Source of the DNA: Roseomonas marmotae
GTDB taxonomy: Bacteria; Pseudomonadota; Alphaproteobacteria; Acetobacterales; Acetobacteraceae
Reading direction: 5' to 3'
DNA length: 64,000 nt
Assembly (NCBI RefSeq): GCF_017654485.1
Contig: NZ_CP061091.1
Span: 124,001-188,000 of the forward strand
The position numbers and the translations under genes are program-made. Shown here piece after piece: positions 1 through 10,636 of this stretch. Numbering within the stretch: position 1 is the first letter of the stretch; each line of letters begins with the position of its first letter. Under the pieces are notes generated by a model. The model had not been told where the DNA came from. It did not search any database and worked only from the letters and a program-made list of their open reading frames with translations.

Positions 1-528
1 TCGAAAAGCTTTCCTGGCACAGATGCCATTCTATGCGAGTGGATCACGCCATCAATTTTAGGAATTCTACAAGCTTCGATTTTTTCGAAAAGCATTATAC
101 ACAAAGATAAATACTTAACCGCATCAAATGGGTCTATCCATGCAACTCGACGGTAAGAAAATTCATCCTTGGGCAGCATATAGTAATGAATTCGTCCAAT
201 GCGCTCTATGTCGAGATTGGCTACACTTAAGAATTTCAGCGCAATTTTATTCGCTTCCCTTCGGAAATCCTCCGGATTCTTGATGATTTCGCCGCATTCT
301 AGAGGCTGTTATGAACCACTCATAACATGCTGGATCTGCTCGGCCTTCCGCAGGTAGGTCCGCTGGGGAAGGCCAGCAAAATCAGTTCTCTAGCACCAGG
401 TTCATAACAGCCTCTAAGGGGTCCAAAAATGTTGGGGCTTTGAATATATCATCAAAACCTTTTTCAATTACATGACTTATCGCAAGGTTTACTGCAGCTT
501 CTCTCCGCTGAAATTCTTGCTGAATCAC
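1..528 (-). pseudogene. Reverse-transcriptase-like gene, 5' part, split by a small inverted-repeat element
   Basis: Read by hand on the minus strand. A GTG at 528-526 has a GGAG about 6 nt upstream and opens 38 codons up to the inserted element. The same frame resumes at 299 and stays open to the window edge (99 codons). Joining 415 to 299 gives one uninterrupted protein that reads ...TFLDPL/ECGEIIKNPEDF.... Further on it has YYMLPKDEFSYRR, IDPFDAVKYLSLCIMLFEKIE and a HSHR...GKLF segment. From memory this layout resembles the region just before the catalytic core of non-mobile UG/Abi/DRT-type reverse transcriptases. The YxDD core would lie left of the window and is not seen. With the element in place, translation ends 10 codons into it. 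An in-frame GTG at 534-532 is an alternative start. The low GC suggests transfer. Family assignment is from motif feel only; the split itself is directly visible. Confidence 0.6.
302..414. mobile_element. 113 bp MITE-like element with 16 bp perfect terminal inverted repeats
   Basis: The left end GAGGCTGTTATGAACC (302-317) is matched exactly by its reverse complement at 399-414. TA lies immediately outside both ends (300-301 and 415-416), as expected for a TA target duplication. An inner GGCCTTCC/GGAAGGCC pair adds to the secondary structure. The element is too short to code for a transposase, so it would be non-autonomous. On the minus strand its left half reads as a short open tail (GLPQRTYLRKAEQIQ...) that stops inside the terminal repeat. 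This could be a leftover transposase C-terminus. IS630 and some IS5 elements use TA targets, but I cannot assign the family by eye. Confidence 0.8.
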
Positions 529-556
529 GGTCACTCCAATAACAAGGTCTCGCTAC

Positions 557-581
557 GATGCCACCATTACGAATTGGCATC
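557..581. other. Imperfect-context hairpin upstream of the RT-like gene
   Basis: GATGCCA (557-563) and TGGCATC (575-581) form a perfect 7 bp stem around an 11 nt loop. It lies 20-50 nt upstream of the GTG of the minus-strand reverse-transcriptase-like gene. It could be a 5' UTR structure or a regulator binding site; nothing in the sequence decides between these. The surrounding 535-620 bases hold no gene I can support. Confidence 0.3.
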
Positions 582-624
582 TTAACTGGATCAAACCAGC
601 AATGTCACGGGGCGAACTCCAACC

Positions 625-653
625 TTGCCTTTTAAGGAATTTTGTCCTATAAT
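625..653 (+). promoter_or_regulatory. Sigma70-type promoter before the DUF4096 gene
   Basis: TTGCCT at 625-630 and TATAAT at 648-653 are separated by 17 bp, so the -10 is a perfect consensus and the -35 matches 4 of 6 positions. Transcription would begin near 659-661. That puts the AGGAGG at 661-666 almost at the 5' end of the message. Confidence 0.65.
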
Positions 654-670
654 TTCAAGCAGGAGGTGAG

Positions 671-1252
671 GTGTCTACCATGACCATGCCCAGCTTGATC
701 ACTAACCTCCAATGGTCCGCCCTCCTCCCCTACCTCCTCCCCCGCGCGCCCCAAGGCCGCCGCCTGGAGGAACACCGGGAGCGGATGGAAGCCATCTTCT
801 TCATCGCCACCTCCTCCCTCCCGTGGTGCGCCCTCCCCGCGCGCTACGGCCGCGCGGATACCGTCTCCCGCTACTTCCGCCGCCTCACCCATGCCGGGCT
901 CTGGCAGAAGCTGCTGCACGCGCTGGCGGAAGCAGCACCCGGCCACCCGCTGCGGCAGCTTGAGGAAAAAATTCTCCGCGCCTGCCGCCGCGCGCACCGC
1001 ATCCTCGGCCTGCCCTTCCTCGTGCTCATCCGCCGCCTCAACCTGCGCCGCGCCCTCCCCGGACCGCCCTGGCTGCTGCCCGACCCGCTTTTGTCCGAAA
1101 CCCTCGCACGGGTAAAAATCACCCCGCCGCCACCGGGCGAATACGGGCACAGGACACGCCATGCCCGCCTTCTCGCCACCCTCCGGCGCCTGCACCGGGA
1201 TGCCGGCGGGCGCCGCCGCATCCCCCGTTCCGTGCGCCTGGCCTGGGCATGA
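671..1252 (+). CDS. Solo IS5-type N-terminal domain protein (DUF4096-like)
   Basis: The first ~85 residues follow the DUF4096 domain found at the N-terminus of IS5-family transposases: [12 protein letters not shown], a basic GRR loop, [21 protein letters not shown], then [19 protein letters not shown]. In this family the segment is thought to contact DNA. No DDE catalytic domain follows. The last ~100 residues are an Arg-rich tail of unknown fold, so this is not an intact transposase. Start: GTG at 671 with AGGAGG 4 nt upstream; ATG at 680 is a possible alternative. GC is that of the chromosome, unlike the AT-rich sequence before it. The stop overlaps an in-frame upstream ATG of purL (ATGA at 1249). 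Possible roles are a domesticated DNA-binding protein or a relic. Confidence 0.65.
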   Translation: MSTMTMPSLITNLQWSALLPYLLPRAPQGRRLEEHRERMEAIFFIATSSLPWCALPARYGRADTVSRYFRRLTHAGLWQKLLHALAEAAPGHPLRQLEEKILRACRRAHRILGLPFLVLIRRLNLRRALPGPPWLLPDPLLSETLARVKITPPPPGEYGHRTRHARLLATLRRLHRDAGGRRRIPRSVRLAWA

Positions 1253-1311
1253 GTGCGGATATGCCAAATCCACCCCTGGACAACGGGCGCGCGGGTGCCG
1301 ACAAGGCAGGC

Positions 1312-3519
<2,208 letters not shown>

Positions 3520-3582
3520 ATCATGAACCGGCGGCTGGCCCCCGAAGCGCCCGCCGCCCCCCCTCTGGAGTGGAAACGCGGA

Positions 3583-3813
3583 ATGGCGATGCAGCCGGCG
3601 GAAATCGAGGCTTTGATCAAGGCGGCCCTGCCTGACGCGGAGGTCGTGATCCAGGACCTGGCCGGGGATGGCGACCATTATGCCGCCTCGGTCGTGTCGG
3701 AAGCCTTCCGCGGCAAGTCCCGCGTGCAGCAGCACCAGCTCATCTACGCCGCCCTGCGCGGCCGCATGGGTGGTGAGCTGCACGCCCTCGCCCTTCAGAC
3801 CTCAGCCCCGTAA
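3583..3813 (+). CDS. BolA/IbaG family protein
   Basis: 76 aa protein with the BolA fold pattern: MQPAEIEALIKAALPDAEV, then GDGDHYAASVVSEAFRGKSRVQQHQLIYAAL. The conserved His of the HQLIY segment is present. BolA proteins pair with CGFS monothiol glutaredoxins to bind or transfer [2Fe-2S] clusters, and a CGFS glutaredoxin gene follows 12 nt downstream. The two products therefore very likely act together in iron-sulfur handling. ATG 3583 is preferred over ATG 3523 because the extra N-terminus looks like read-through of the purL-bolA gap. Confidence 0.88.
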   Translation: MAMQPAEIEALIKAALPDAEVVIQDLAGDGDHYAASVVSEAFRGKSRVQQHQLIYAALRGRMGGELHALALQTSAP

Positions 3814-3825
3814 GGACAGCCCGCG

Positions 3826-4164
<339 letters not shown>

Positions 4165-4170
4165 CGTGCC

Positions 4171-4214
4171 GCGGGGGGCTCATGCCCCCCGCCGGCCGCC
4201 AAACCAAGGCGGCC
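4171..4214 (+). terminator. Tandem hairpins after grxD
   Basis: GCGGGGGGC (4171-4179) pairs perfectly with GCCCCCCGC (4184-4192) over a TCAT loop. Two bases later GGCCGCC (4194-4200) pairs with GGCGGCC (4208-4214). There is no U-run, so these are GC-rich terminator-like structures rather than classical intrinsic terminators. Confidence 0.55.
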
Positions 4215-4254
4215 CTGCTGCGTTGCCTCGACAATTGTCCGAGGCGCGCATCCC

Positions 4255-5028
4255 ATGAACAACCAGTATCTGCGTACCCTGCTCAACCTCGTGCTGCCGA
4301 TCCTGCAGCCGGTCATCGGGGCCCTGCCGACGGTCTTCGGCATCGGCATGAGCATGGCCGAGATGTCCGCCAGCAGCGAGACGCCCGTCACCCCGGCCAG
4401 CTATGCCTTCTCCATCTGGGGGCTGATCTTCGCCCTCTCCATCGCCTGGGGCATCTGGCAGGCACTGCCGGCGGGGCGGGACAGCGTGGCGGCGCGGCGG
4501 CTGGGCTGGCCGCTGGCGGGGGTCTTCGCCCTCTCCAACCTCTGGATGCTGCTGGCGATGATGACCGGCAACGGCTGGCATCTGGTGATCGTCATCCTGC
4601 TGCTGCTGGCCTGCGCGCTGGCTGCCTTCTTCACCGCCCGGGCCGAGCCGCCGCAGGGCTGGGTGGACAGCTGGATCATCTATCCCCTCACCGGCCTTTT
4701 CGCCGGCTGGGTCTCCGCCGCCAGCTTCGCCAATATCGCCGGTGCCGCCCTGCTCTCCGGCGCCATCCCCCCGTCGGGGGCAGGCAGCACCCTGGCCGCC
4801 ATCCTTCTGCTGCTGGCTGCGGCGGGGCTGGCGCTTGGCGTGCTCTGGGTGGGGCGCGGCGCGCCCTGGTACGCGGGCGCCTTCGTCTGGGCGCTGCTAG
4901 CCATCGTCTATGCCAATACGGCCGAGCGGGAGGTGAACCTCGTGGTGGCAGTGGTCACCATGGGTCTGCTGGTCCTGGTCGTCGCCGTCTCCTGGCAGCG
5001 GATGCGCCGCCTCCGCCCGCTGGGCTGA
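4255..5028 (+). CDS. TspO/MBR-like integral membrane protein
   Basis: 257 aa with about seven or eight hydrophobic segments. Near residue 45 is PASYAFSIWGLIF, the signature seen in proteins labelled tryptophan-rich sensory or TspO-related. It is longer than a canonical 160-residue five-helix TspO, and the substrate is unknown. It starts 90 nt after grxD, beyond two hairpins, and ends 10 nt before the next ATG, so it is probably co-transcribed with the downstream permease. Family membership is inferred from one motif and topology only. Confidence 0.55.
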   Translation: MNNQYLRTLLNLVLPILQPVIGALPTVFGIGMSMAEMSASSETPVTPASYAFSIWGLIFALSIAWGIWQALPAGRDSVAARRLGWPLAGVFALSNLWMLLAMMTGNGWHLVIVILLLLACALAAFFTARAEPPQGWVDSWIIYPLTGLFAGWVSAASFANIAGAALLSGAIPPSGAGSTLAAILLLLAAAGLALGVLWVGRGAPWYAGAFVWALLAIVYANTAEREVNLVVAVVTMGLLVLVVAVSWQRMRRLRPLG

Positions 5029-5038
5029 GGACAGGCCG

Positions 5039-7186
5039 ATGGAACGGCCTGTCACGAAAAAATCCGCTTCCCGCTCGATCCTGCAGCGGTTTCGCGCGTT
5101 CATCCCTGCGTCACTGCGCGCAAGGCCAGACCTATCCATGCCGGATGCTTCGTCGCGCCCATCGAGTTCCGTAACATCCGGGGGCGGCATCCATCCGCTT
5201 TCCCCGGCCGCCAAGGTCGTGCCTGCCGCCATGCCTGACACTCGCAGCCTCACCACGCTGGCGGGTGGCGTCGTGATCGTCGCCGGCCTCTATCTCGGCC
5301 GGGACGTGCTGATTCCCGTCACCCTGGCCTTCCTTCTCAGCCTGCTCCTCGCCCCGCTCATCCGCCTGCTGCGGCGGATACGGCTGGGGCGGGTCCCTGC
5401 GGTCATCCTGGCGGTCTTCATCGCGCTGGGCGTGATGCTCTCCATCGGCGGCATCATCGGCAACCAGCTGGCCCAGTTGGCTGACGACCTGCCGCGCTAC
5501 CAGCACACCATCTCCCGCAAGGTGGACACGCTGCAGAGCATGACCATCGGGCGGCTGAACGCGGTGCTGGAGCGCGCCAGCGCCGATTTCCGCCGCACGC
5601 CCGCCCCGCCATCCGCGCAGCCCACCGTCCCCGACATCCGCCCCGAACCGTCCCAGCCCGCCACGCCGTTGCCGGTGGAGGTGCACCAGCCACAGCTCTC
5701 ATCGCTGGAGATGGCAACGACCTATCTCTCCCCGGTGCTGAGCCCGCTGGCGCATCTGGGCATCATCCTGGTGGTGACCATCTTTGTGCTGCTGCAGCGG
5801 GAGGATCTGCGCGACCGGCTGATCCGCCTCTTCGGCTCCTCCGACCTCCACCGAACCACGGTGGCGATGGACGATGCCGCCTACCGCCTCAGCCGCTTCT
5901 TCCTGACGCAGGTGGCCATCAACGCCGCCTTCGGCTGCGTCATCGCGCTCGGGCTGCTGATCATCGGCCTGCCCAGCCCGATCCTCTGGGGCATCCTGGC
6001 CGGGCTGCTCCGCTTCGTGCCCTATGTCGGCGCCATCCTGGGCGCGCTGATGCCGGTGGCGCTGGCCGCCGCGGTCGATCCGGGCTGGTCCATGATGATC
6101 TGGACGGCCGCCCTCTTCCTGGCCATCGAGCCGGTGATCGGCCACATCATCGAGCCGCTGGCCTATGGCCACTCCACCGGCATGTCGCCGGTCTCGGTCA
6201 TCCTGGCGGCGATCTTCTGGAGCTGGATCTGGGGTCCCATCGGGTTGCTGCTGGCCACGCCGCTGACGCTCTGCCTGGTGGTTCTGGGTCGGCATATCGA
6301 CAGGCTGGAATTCCTCGATGTCATCCTGGGCGACCGTCCCGCCCTGACACCGGTCGAGAACTTCTATCAGCGCACCCTGGCGGGCGACCCGGACGAGGCG
6401 CAGGATCAGGCGGAACTGTTGCTGAAGGAGCGCTCCCTCTGCTCCTATTATGACGAGGTCGCGGTGAAGGGCCTGCAAATGGCCTCCGCTGATGTGCGCC
6501 GTGGCGTGGTGACGCCGCCGCAGCTGGAGCGCATCCGCGAGGCGGTGACCGACCTGATCGAGAGCCTGCAAGACCATACCGATGCCGAGCCCGCCCCCGC
6601 CCCGCCGGCACAGGGCCCGGCCCGCATGCTGCGCCTCTCCCCCGCCGAGCAGAAGCTGCCGCGCGAGCCGGGGGTGAAGCTGCCGGAGCCCGAGGAGATC
6701 CCGGAATCCTGGCGCCAGGACGGCAGCATCCTCTGTGTCGCCGGGCGCGGACCGCTGGACGAGCTTTCGGCCATGCTGCTGGCGCAGATCCTCCGCAAGC
6801 ACGGCATGGGGGCGAGGGTGGTGCCGAACCAGGCGGCCTCCCGCCGCCATTTCGGTACGCTGGAGACCGCGGGCGTGCGGATGATCTGCGTCTGCTCGGT
6901 CGAGTTGCAGGGCACCCCGTCCAACCTGCGTTTCCTGCTGCAGCGCCTGCACCGGCGGGCGCCGGAGGCCCCGGTCCTGGTGGGCATCTGGCAGGATGAC
7001 GACCCCGCGCTGCGGGAAGACGAACTACGCCGTGTGCTGGGCGCGCGCTTCCTCGTGTCCTCACTCCGGGAGGCCGTTCTCGCCTGCAGCCGTGTGGCGC
7101 GAGAGAGCGAGCGTCCTGCCAGCCGCGTGCCGGAGACTTCCGGCAGCGCGGGAGTGCCTGTCGATGCTGTGGCGCGTGGCGCCTGA
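5039..7186 (+). CDS. AI-2E family permease (PerM-like) with long C-terminal cytoplasmic domain
   Basis: 715 aa from this start. Helices at roughly 70-170 and 235-420 carry family features, including VLIPVTLAFLLSLLLAPLI at the N-terminal end and GLLRFVPYVGAILGALMP in the second half. The ~300 residues after the last helix form a soluble domain whose end (ILCVAGRGPLDELSAMLLAQ onward) looks like a Rossmann-type fold. Such extended members are known, but their substrate is not. ATG 5039 has GAGGAC 7 nt upstream. ATG 5141 and ATG 5231 are plausible alternatives, because the first 64 residues are not membrane-like and look unconserved. Confidence 0.8.
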   Translation: MERPVTKKSASRSILQRFRAFIPASLRARPDLSMPDASSRPSSSVTSGGGIHPLSPAAKVVPAAMPDTRSLTTLAGGVVIVAGLYLGRDVLIPVTLAFLLSLLLAPLIRLLRRIRLGRVPAVILAVFIALGVMLSIGGIIGNQLAQLADDLPRYQHTISRKVDTLQSMTIGRLNAVLERASADFRRTPAPPSAQPTVPDIRPEPSQPATPLPVEVHQPQLSSLEMATTYLSPVLSPLAHLGIILVVTIFVLLQREDLRDRLIRLFGSSDLHRTTVAMDDAAYRLSRFFLTQVAINAAFGCVIALGLLIIGLPSPILWGILAGLLRFVPYVGAILGALMPVALAAAVDPGWSMMIWTAALFLAIEPVIGHIIEPLAYGHSTGMSPVSVILAAIFWSWIWGPIGLLLATPLTLCLVVLGRHIDRLEFLDVILGDRPALTPVENFYQRTLAGDPDEAQDQAELLLKERSLCSYYDEVAVKGLQMASADVRRGVVTPPQLERIREAVTDLIESLQDHTDAEPAPAPPAQGPARMLRLSPAEQKLPREPGVKLPEPEEIPESWRQDGSILCVAGRGPLDELSAMLLAQILRKHGMGARVVPNQAASRRHFGTLETAGVRMICVCSVELQGTPSNLRFLLQRLHRRAPEAPVLVGIWQDDDPALREDELRRVLGARFLVSSLREAVLACSRVARESERPASRVPETSGSAGVPVDAVARGA

Positions 7187-7207
7187 GAACCCAACGAAAA
7201 GGACACA

Positions 7208-7771
7208 ATGATGGCTGACCTGATTGTACTGGGCTTCGACCAGCCAGACGAGGCGGACAATGTGATGGAGCGGCTGACACAGCTGCGGAAGGAGTACCTG
7301 ATCGACCTGGAAGACGCCGTGGTCGTGATACGCAATGCCAGCGGCAAGGTGCATATCAAGCAAAGCTTCAACCTGACGGCCGTCGGCGCCACCTCGGGCC
7401 TGGCCTCGGGCGGGCTCTGGGGGGCGCTGGTCGGGCTGCTCTTCCTCAACCCGCTGGCTGGCTTCGTCATCGGCGGCGCCATCGGCGCGGGCACCGGCGC
7501 CCTCTCCGGCTCGCTCACCGACTACGGCATCAACGACGACTTCATCCGCTCCCTGGGCGAGACCATCCCCCCCAATTCCTCCGCCCTCTTCGTGCTCGTG
7601 CGGAAGGCGCAGCCGGAGAAGGTCCTGGCGGAATTCTCGGGTATCAAGGCCCGGGTGCTGCGCACCTCCCTCTCGCCTGACCAGGAGAAGCGGCTGCAGG
7701 AGGCCCTGTCCGGCGGCGCACCCACGGGAGCCAGCCCGGGTACCCCTGCCAGCCCGGGCACTCCCGCTTAA
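7208..7771 (+). CDS. DUF1269 membrane protein
   Basis: 187 aa. The N-terminus (DLIVLGFDQPDEADNVMERL, then IDLEDAVVVIR) and a central Gly-rich hydrophobic stretch (GLWGALVGLLFLNPLAGFVIGG) match DUF1269, a family of unknown function with a ferredoxin-like fold around a membrane hairpin. A tail ending in two PGTPA repeats is species-specific. Start ATG 7208 has AAAAGGA upstream. It lies 21 nt after the AI-2E gene, probably in the same operon. Its stop interlocks with that of the convergent DUF2075 gene in a single TTAA. Confidence 0.85.
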   Translation: MMADLIVLGFDQPDEADNVMERLTQLRKEYLIDLEDAVVVIRNASGKVHIKQSFNLTAVGATSGLASGGLWGALVGLLFLNPLAGFVIGGAIGAGTGALSGSLTDYGINDDFIRSLGETIPPNSSALFVLVRKAQPEKVLAEFSGIKARVLRTSLSPDQEKRLQEALSGGAPTGASPGTPASPGTPA

Positions 7772-9763
7772 AACAAAACGGGCTCGGCCGCTGACGCGGC
7801 CGGGTCCTTCCAGCCCTGAAGCGGCTGGACCCCGCAGGCGGAGAGATAACTGGCTACGGCATCGAGTTCCGCCGCCGGTCGGGTGCGGTCAGCGGTATCG
7901 CCCGGTGGCACCCAGATGACCGTCTCATACCGCGCCCGGGTCATCAGCACCCGGTAGGTATTCCGGATGAACCGCTGCTCATCGGGTTTCTTGACGGCAT
8001 TCCAGCGCGTGCCGGCGAAGGCTCGGGCCTGCCAGCCCTCTGTAGCCCGGATGAAGTCGCCACCCCAGGCAAGGCCGACGAGATCGAGTTCCAGCCCCTG
8101 GCAAGCATACTCCGTGGCGCAGACCTCCAACGCGTCCGAGGCACGCACATCCGGCCAGCGGTCCAGGAACCAGCGCACGGCTTCCTCAGGTCCGTGCAGC
8201 ACATGGCCAAGCCCGTCGGCACGCAAGCGTCGGGCGCCGGAAGAGCAGACCAATCCTGCCCGCCGCATGCCACGCGCCATCCGGCGCAAGGCCGCGCGCG
8301 GAGGCGAGGTCTCGCGTCAGATAGAAGGGGAGCGCCGAAGCAGCGGCGATGCGCGCGGCTTTCTCCGCCTGGTCGGAGAGCACGGCATCCACCCAGGCGG
8401 CGCCCGCGGGCTCCTGCACAGATCGGATCGGCACAACCAGATCCAATGCCGGATCCAGCCGCAGCCAGGGCACAGGGGCCTCTGCCAGCCGCTGAGCTGG
8501 CTCCGCGGTCTTCGTCAATACGCGTGGCGCGGCCAAGGCCTTCCAGCGCCCCCCGGACGCCGCGATCACGCGCCCCCATTCGGCCAGGCCGGCCTCACCC
8601 GTGTTGATCTCCTGCCCGTTGCCGACCAGCGCGACAATGACGGCCCAGCCGGAGGGGCGGGACATGATCTCCAGCATATGGGCAGGCTCGGAATCCGTCA
8701 GGATCGACTGGCGGCGCTGCGTATCGCGCCGCGCCTGGGCTGCGTCCCAGGCCCTCTGGGCTTCGTCGAAAACCACCAGATGCTCAGGCGGCGGGTTGGC
8801 AGCGTCGCGGGTATGCGCCTCGAGGAAGCGGTGCACATTCTGCAGGAAACCCCGCCCTTGCCGTGCCGGCTGACGGCGCCCCTGCGTCATTCGCGCGTCA
8901 CGGGCCAGAGCCTCCCTCAACACCGCGACCAAGGGGGCATTACCGGTCAGGAAAGCGGCTTCAATATCCTGCCCGCCAAAGACGACATTCAGGCCACAGA
9001 GCGTTTTGCCTGCGCCGGGAATGCCGGTGACGAAAATGACCAGCCGTTCTCCCTTCTCCCGCGCCTCAATCACGGCGCGGCGGATGGCGGTGGTCGTGAG
9101 CGTGAGGTTGACGGTATCGGCGCGGGCGGCCGCGATCTCCTCCACGCTGTGCCGCGCGAACATCAGGCGGGCGGCATCGATGATTCCAGGCACCGGCTGA
9201 TACGCGGCCCTGGTCCAGGCTTCGGCATCCAATGGCGGGAAGGTGGGTGGGAATCGATCCTGCACCTCCGCCACCAGCGCCGGCAGGGTAGCGATATTGG
9301 CGCGCAGCACCGGTGCCACGCCAGCCAGCGGCAGGGGCCATTCATTGCGCGGGGCAGGCGCATGCGTCGCAATCAGGACCGGCAGGATAGGATGCTTCCT
9401 GCTGCCAGCGTGGAAATCCCGCAGGTCCAGCGCATAGTCCTCGGCCTGCCGCAGATCCTCCGGGCGGAAAGCCGTGGCGCGTTCCTTGAATTCCAGCACC
9501 AGGATCGCGCGGTCGGTCAGGAGCACGGCATCGATGCGCCGCTCCAGCCGCAGCAGGTCGTATTCCAGCAGGATGGTCCAGGACTCACCACCGGGCTGCG
9601 CCACCGTGGCTTGGAGCGCGCGCAGGCTGGTGGCCCAGGCATCGAGTTGCTCCGGCTCCAACCCGCGATGGCGGCGGGCCTGGGTGGCCGCCAGCCGGCC
9701 CGCCAGATCCGCCGGATCAGCCGCCAGCAATTCGCGCCCCGTGCAGATGAGCCAGGCCATCAT
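7768..9763 (-). pseudogene. Nuclease/ATPase of the DUF2075 type, frameshifted
   Basis: From ATG 9763 the protein begins with a nuclease-like region: RRIDAVLLTDRAILVLEFKE near residues 75-94 fits a D...ExK pattern of PD-(D/E)XK enzymes. A P-loop ATPase follows, with Walker A GIPGAGKT at ~247 and Walker B VVFDEAQ at ~330. This order is that of DUF2075 (Schlafen-like) proteins. The frame breaks after LTRDLASAR, and a shifted frame continues with LRRMARG...RRAGLVCSSGARRLRADG to 7768. Adding two bases in the CGCGCGCG run at 8293-8300 restores the expected sequence, so either a 2-bp deletion or an assembly error is responsible. ATGA overlap with the upstream EamA gene. Related proteins occur in defence contexts; function here is inferred. 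Confidence 0.78.
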
Positions 9764-10635
9764 GCCATCCGTCTCCCAGGCCAGGTGGCCAACAGGATGC
9801 TCGCCAGCATCAGCGCCAGCCCGGCCAGATGGAAGGCGGAGAAATGCTCGCCGAGCACCAGCACCGCCAGCACGGCGGCGGTGGCGGGCAGGAAGCCGGT
9901 GAAGATTCCGGCCACCCCGGCCGGCGCCCGCAGCAGCCCGCGATACCAGAGCAGCAGGCAGAGCACGCTGGCGGTGATGCTGTGGAAGACCAGCAGCCCG
10001 GCGATCTCCGGCTCGGCCAGGGCTGCCGCCGCGCCCAGCACGGGCAGGCAGAAGGGCAGCAGCATGGCGGCGGAGAACGCCTGCATCCAGAAGCTGGCCG
10101 TCACCACCGGCAGCCGGCCGGAGAGGCGCTTGGCAAGCAGCACATAGGCCCCCTCCCCGCAGACAGCGAGGAAGATCAGCGCATTGCCCAGCAGGCTGCC
10201 ACCGCTGCCGCCCTCGGTCCGGGCCAGGGTGATGGCGCCCATGCCGCCCACCGCCAGCCCCGCCGCCAGCCATTGCCGGGGCGGCAGCCTCTCCCGCAGC
10301 CAGAGCGCGGAGCCGATGGCGATGACGGCCGGCAGGGTGGCCAACACCAGCCCGGCCTCCAGCGCCGTGGTGAAACGCAGGCCGGTCAGCAGCGCAGCAT
10401 TGTAGAGCAGCGTGCCCAGCGCCGCCTGCAGCGCCAGGTTGCGCAGCGCGGCGGGGGATGGGCGCACCCGCCCCTCCCACAGCCGGGCCAGGGGCCAGAG
10501 CACGGCGCAGGCCAGCAGGCAGCGCAGCCCGACGATCAGGGCGATGGGCAGCGCATCGGCCAGCAGCTTCGCCACCGCCACATTGGCCCCAACCAGCGCC
10601 ATGCTGGACGCCAGTTGGACGTAAGCCGTCAGCAC
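9760..10635 (-). CDS. EamA/DMT-family exporter
   Basis: 291 aa with about ten hydrophobic helices in two EamA repeats. The first includes VGANVAVAKLL, the second LVFHSITASVLCLLLWYRGL, and an internal LRERLPPRQWLAAGLAVGG loop is typical of the family. These proteins export small metabolites; the substrate cannot be read from sequence. The GTG start at 10635 sits one base after the TGA of the upstream acyltransferase, and the stop overlaps the ATG of the DUF2075 gene, so the three are likely one transcript. Longer upstream reading is a shadow of the acyltransferase gene. Confidence 0.85.
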   Translation of the reverse strand: MLTAYVQLASSMALVGANVAVAKLLADALPIALIVGLRCLLACAVLWPLARLWEGRVRPSPAALRNLALQAALGTLLYNAALLTGLRFTTALEAGLVLATLPAVIAIGSALWLRERLPPRQWLAAGLAVGGMGAITLARTEGGSGGSLLGNALIFLAVCGEGAYVLLAKRLSGRLPVVTASFWMQAFSAAMLLPFCLPVLGAAAALAEPEIAGLLVFHSITASVLCLLLWYRGLLRAPAGVAGIFTGFLPATAAVLAVLVLGEHFSAFHLAGLALMLASILLATWPGRRMA

Positions 10636-10636
10636 G

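Noticed and set aside
7786..7806. CGGCCGC/GCGGCCG hairpin as a terminator for the DUF1269 gene
   Set aside because: It lies inside the coding end of the convergent gene and lacks a U-run, so the stem may only reflect codon content.
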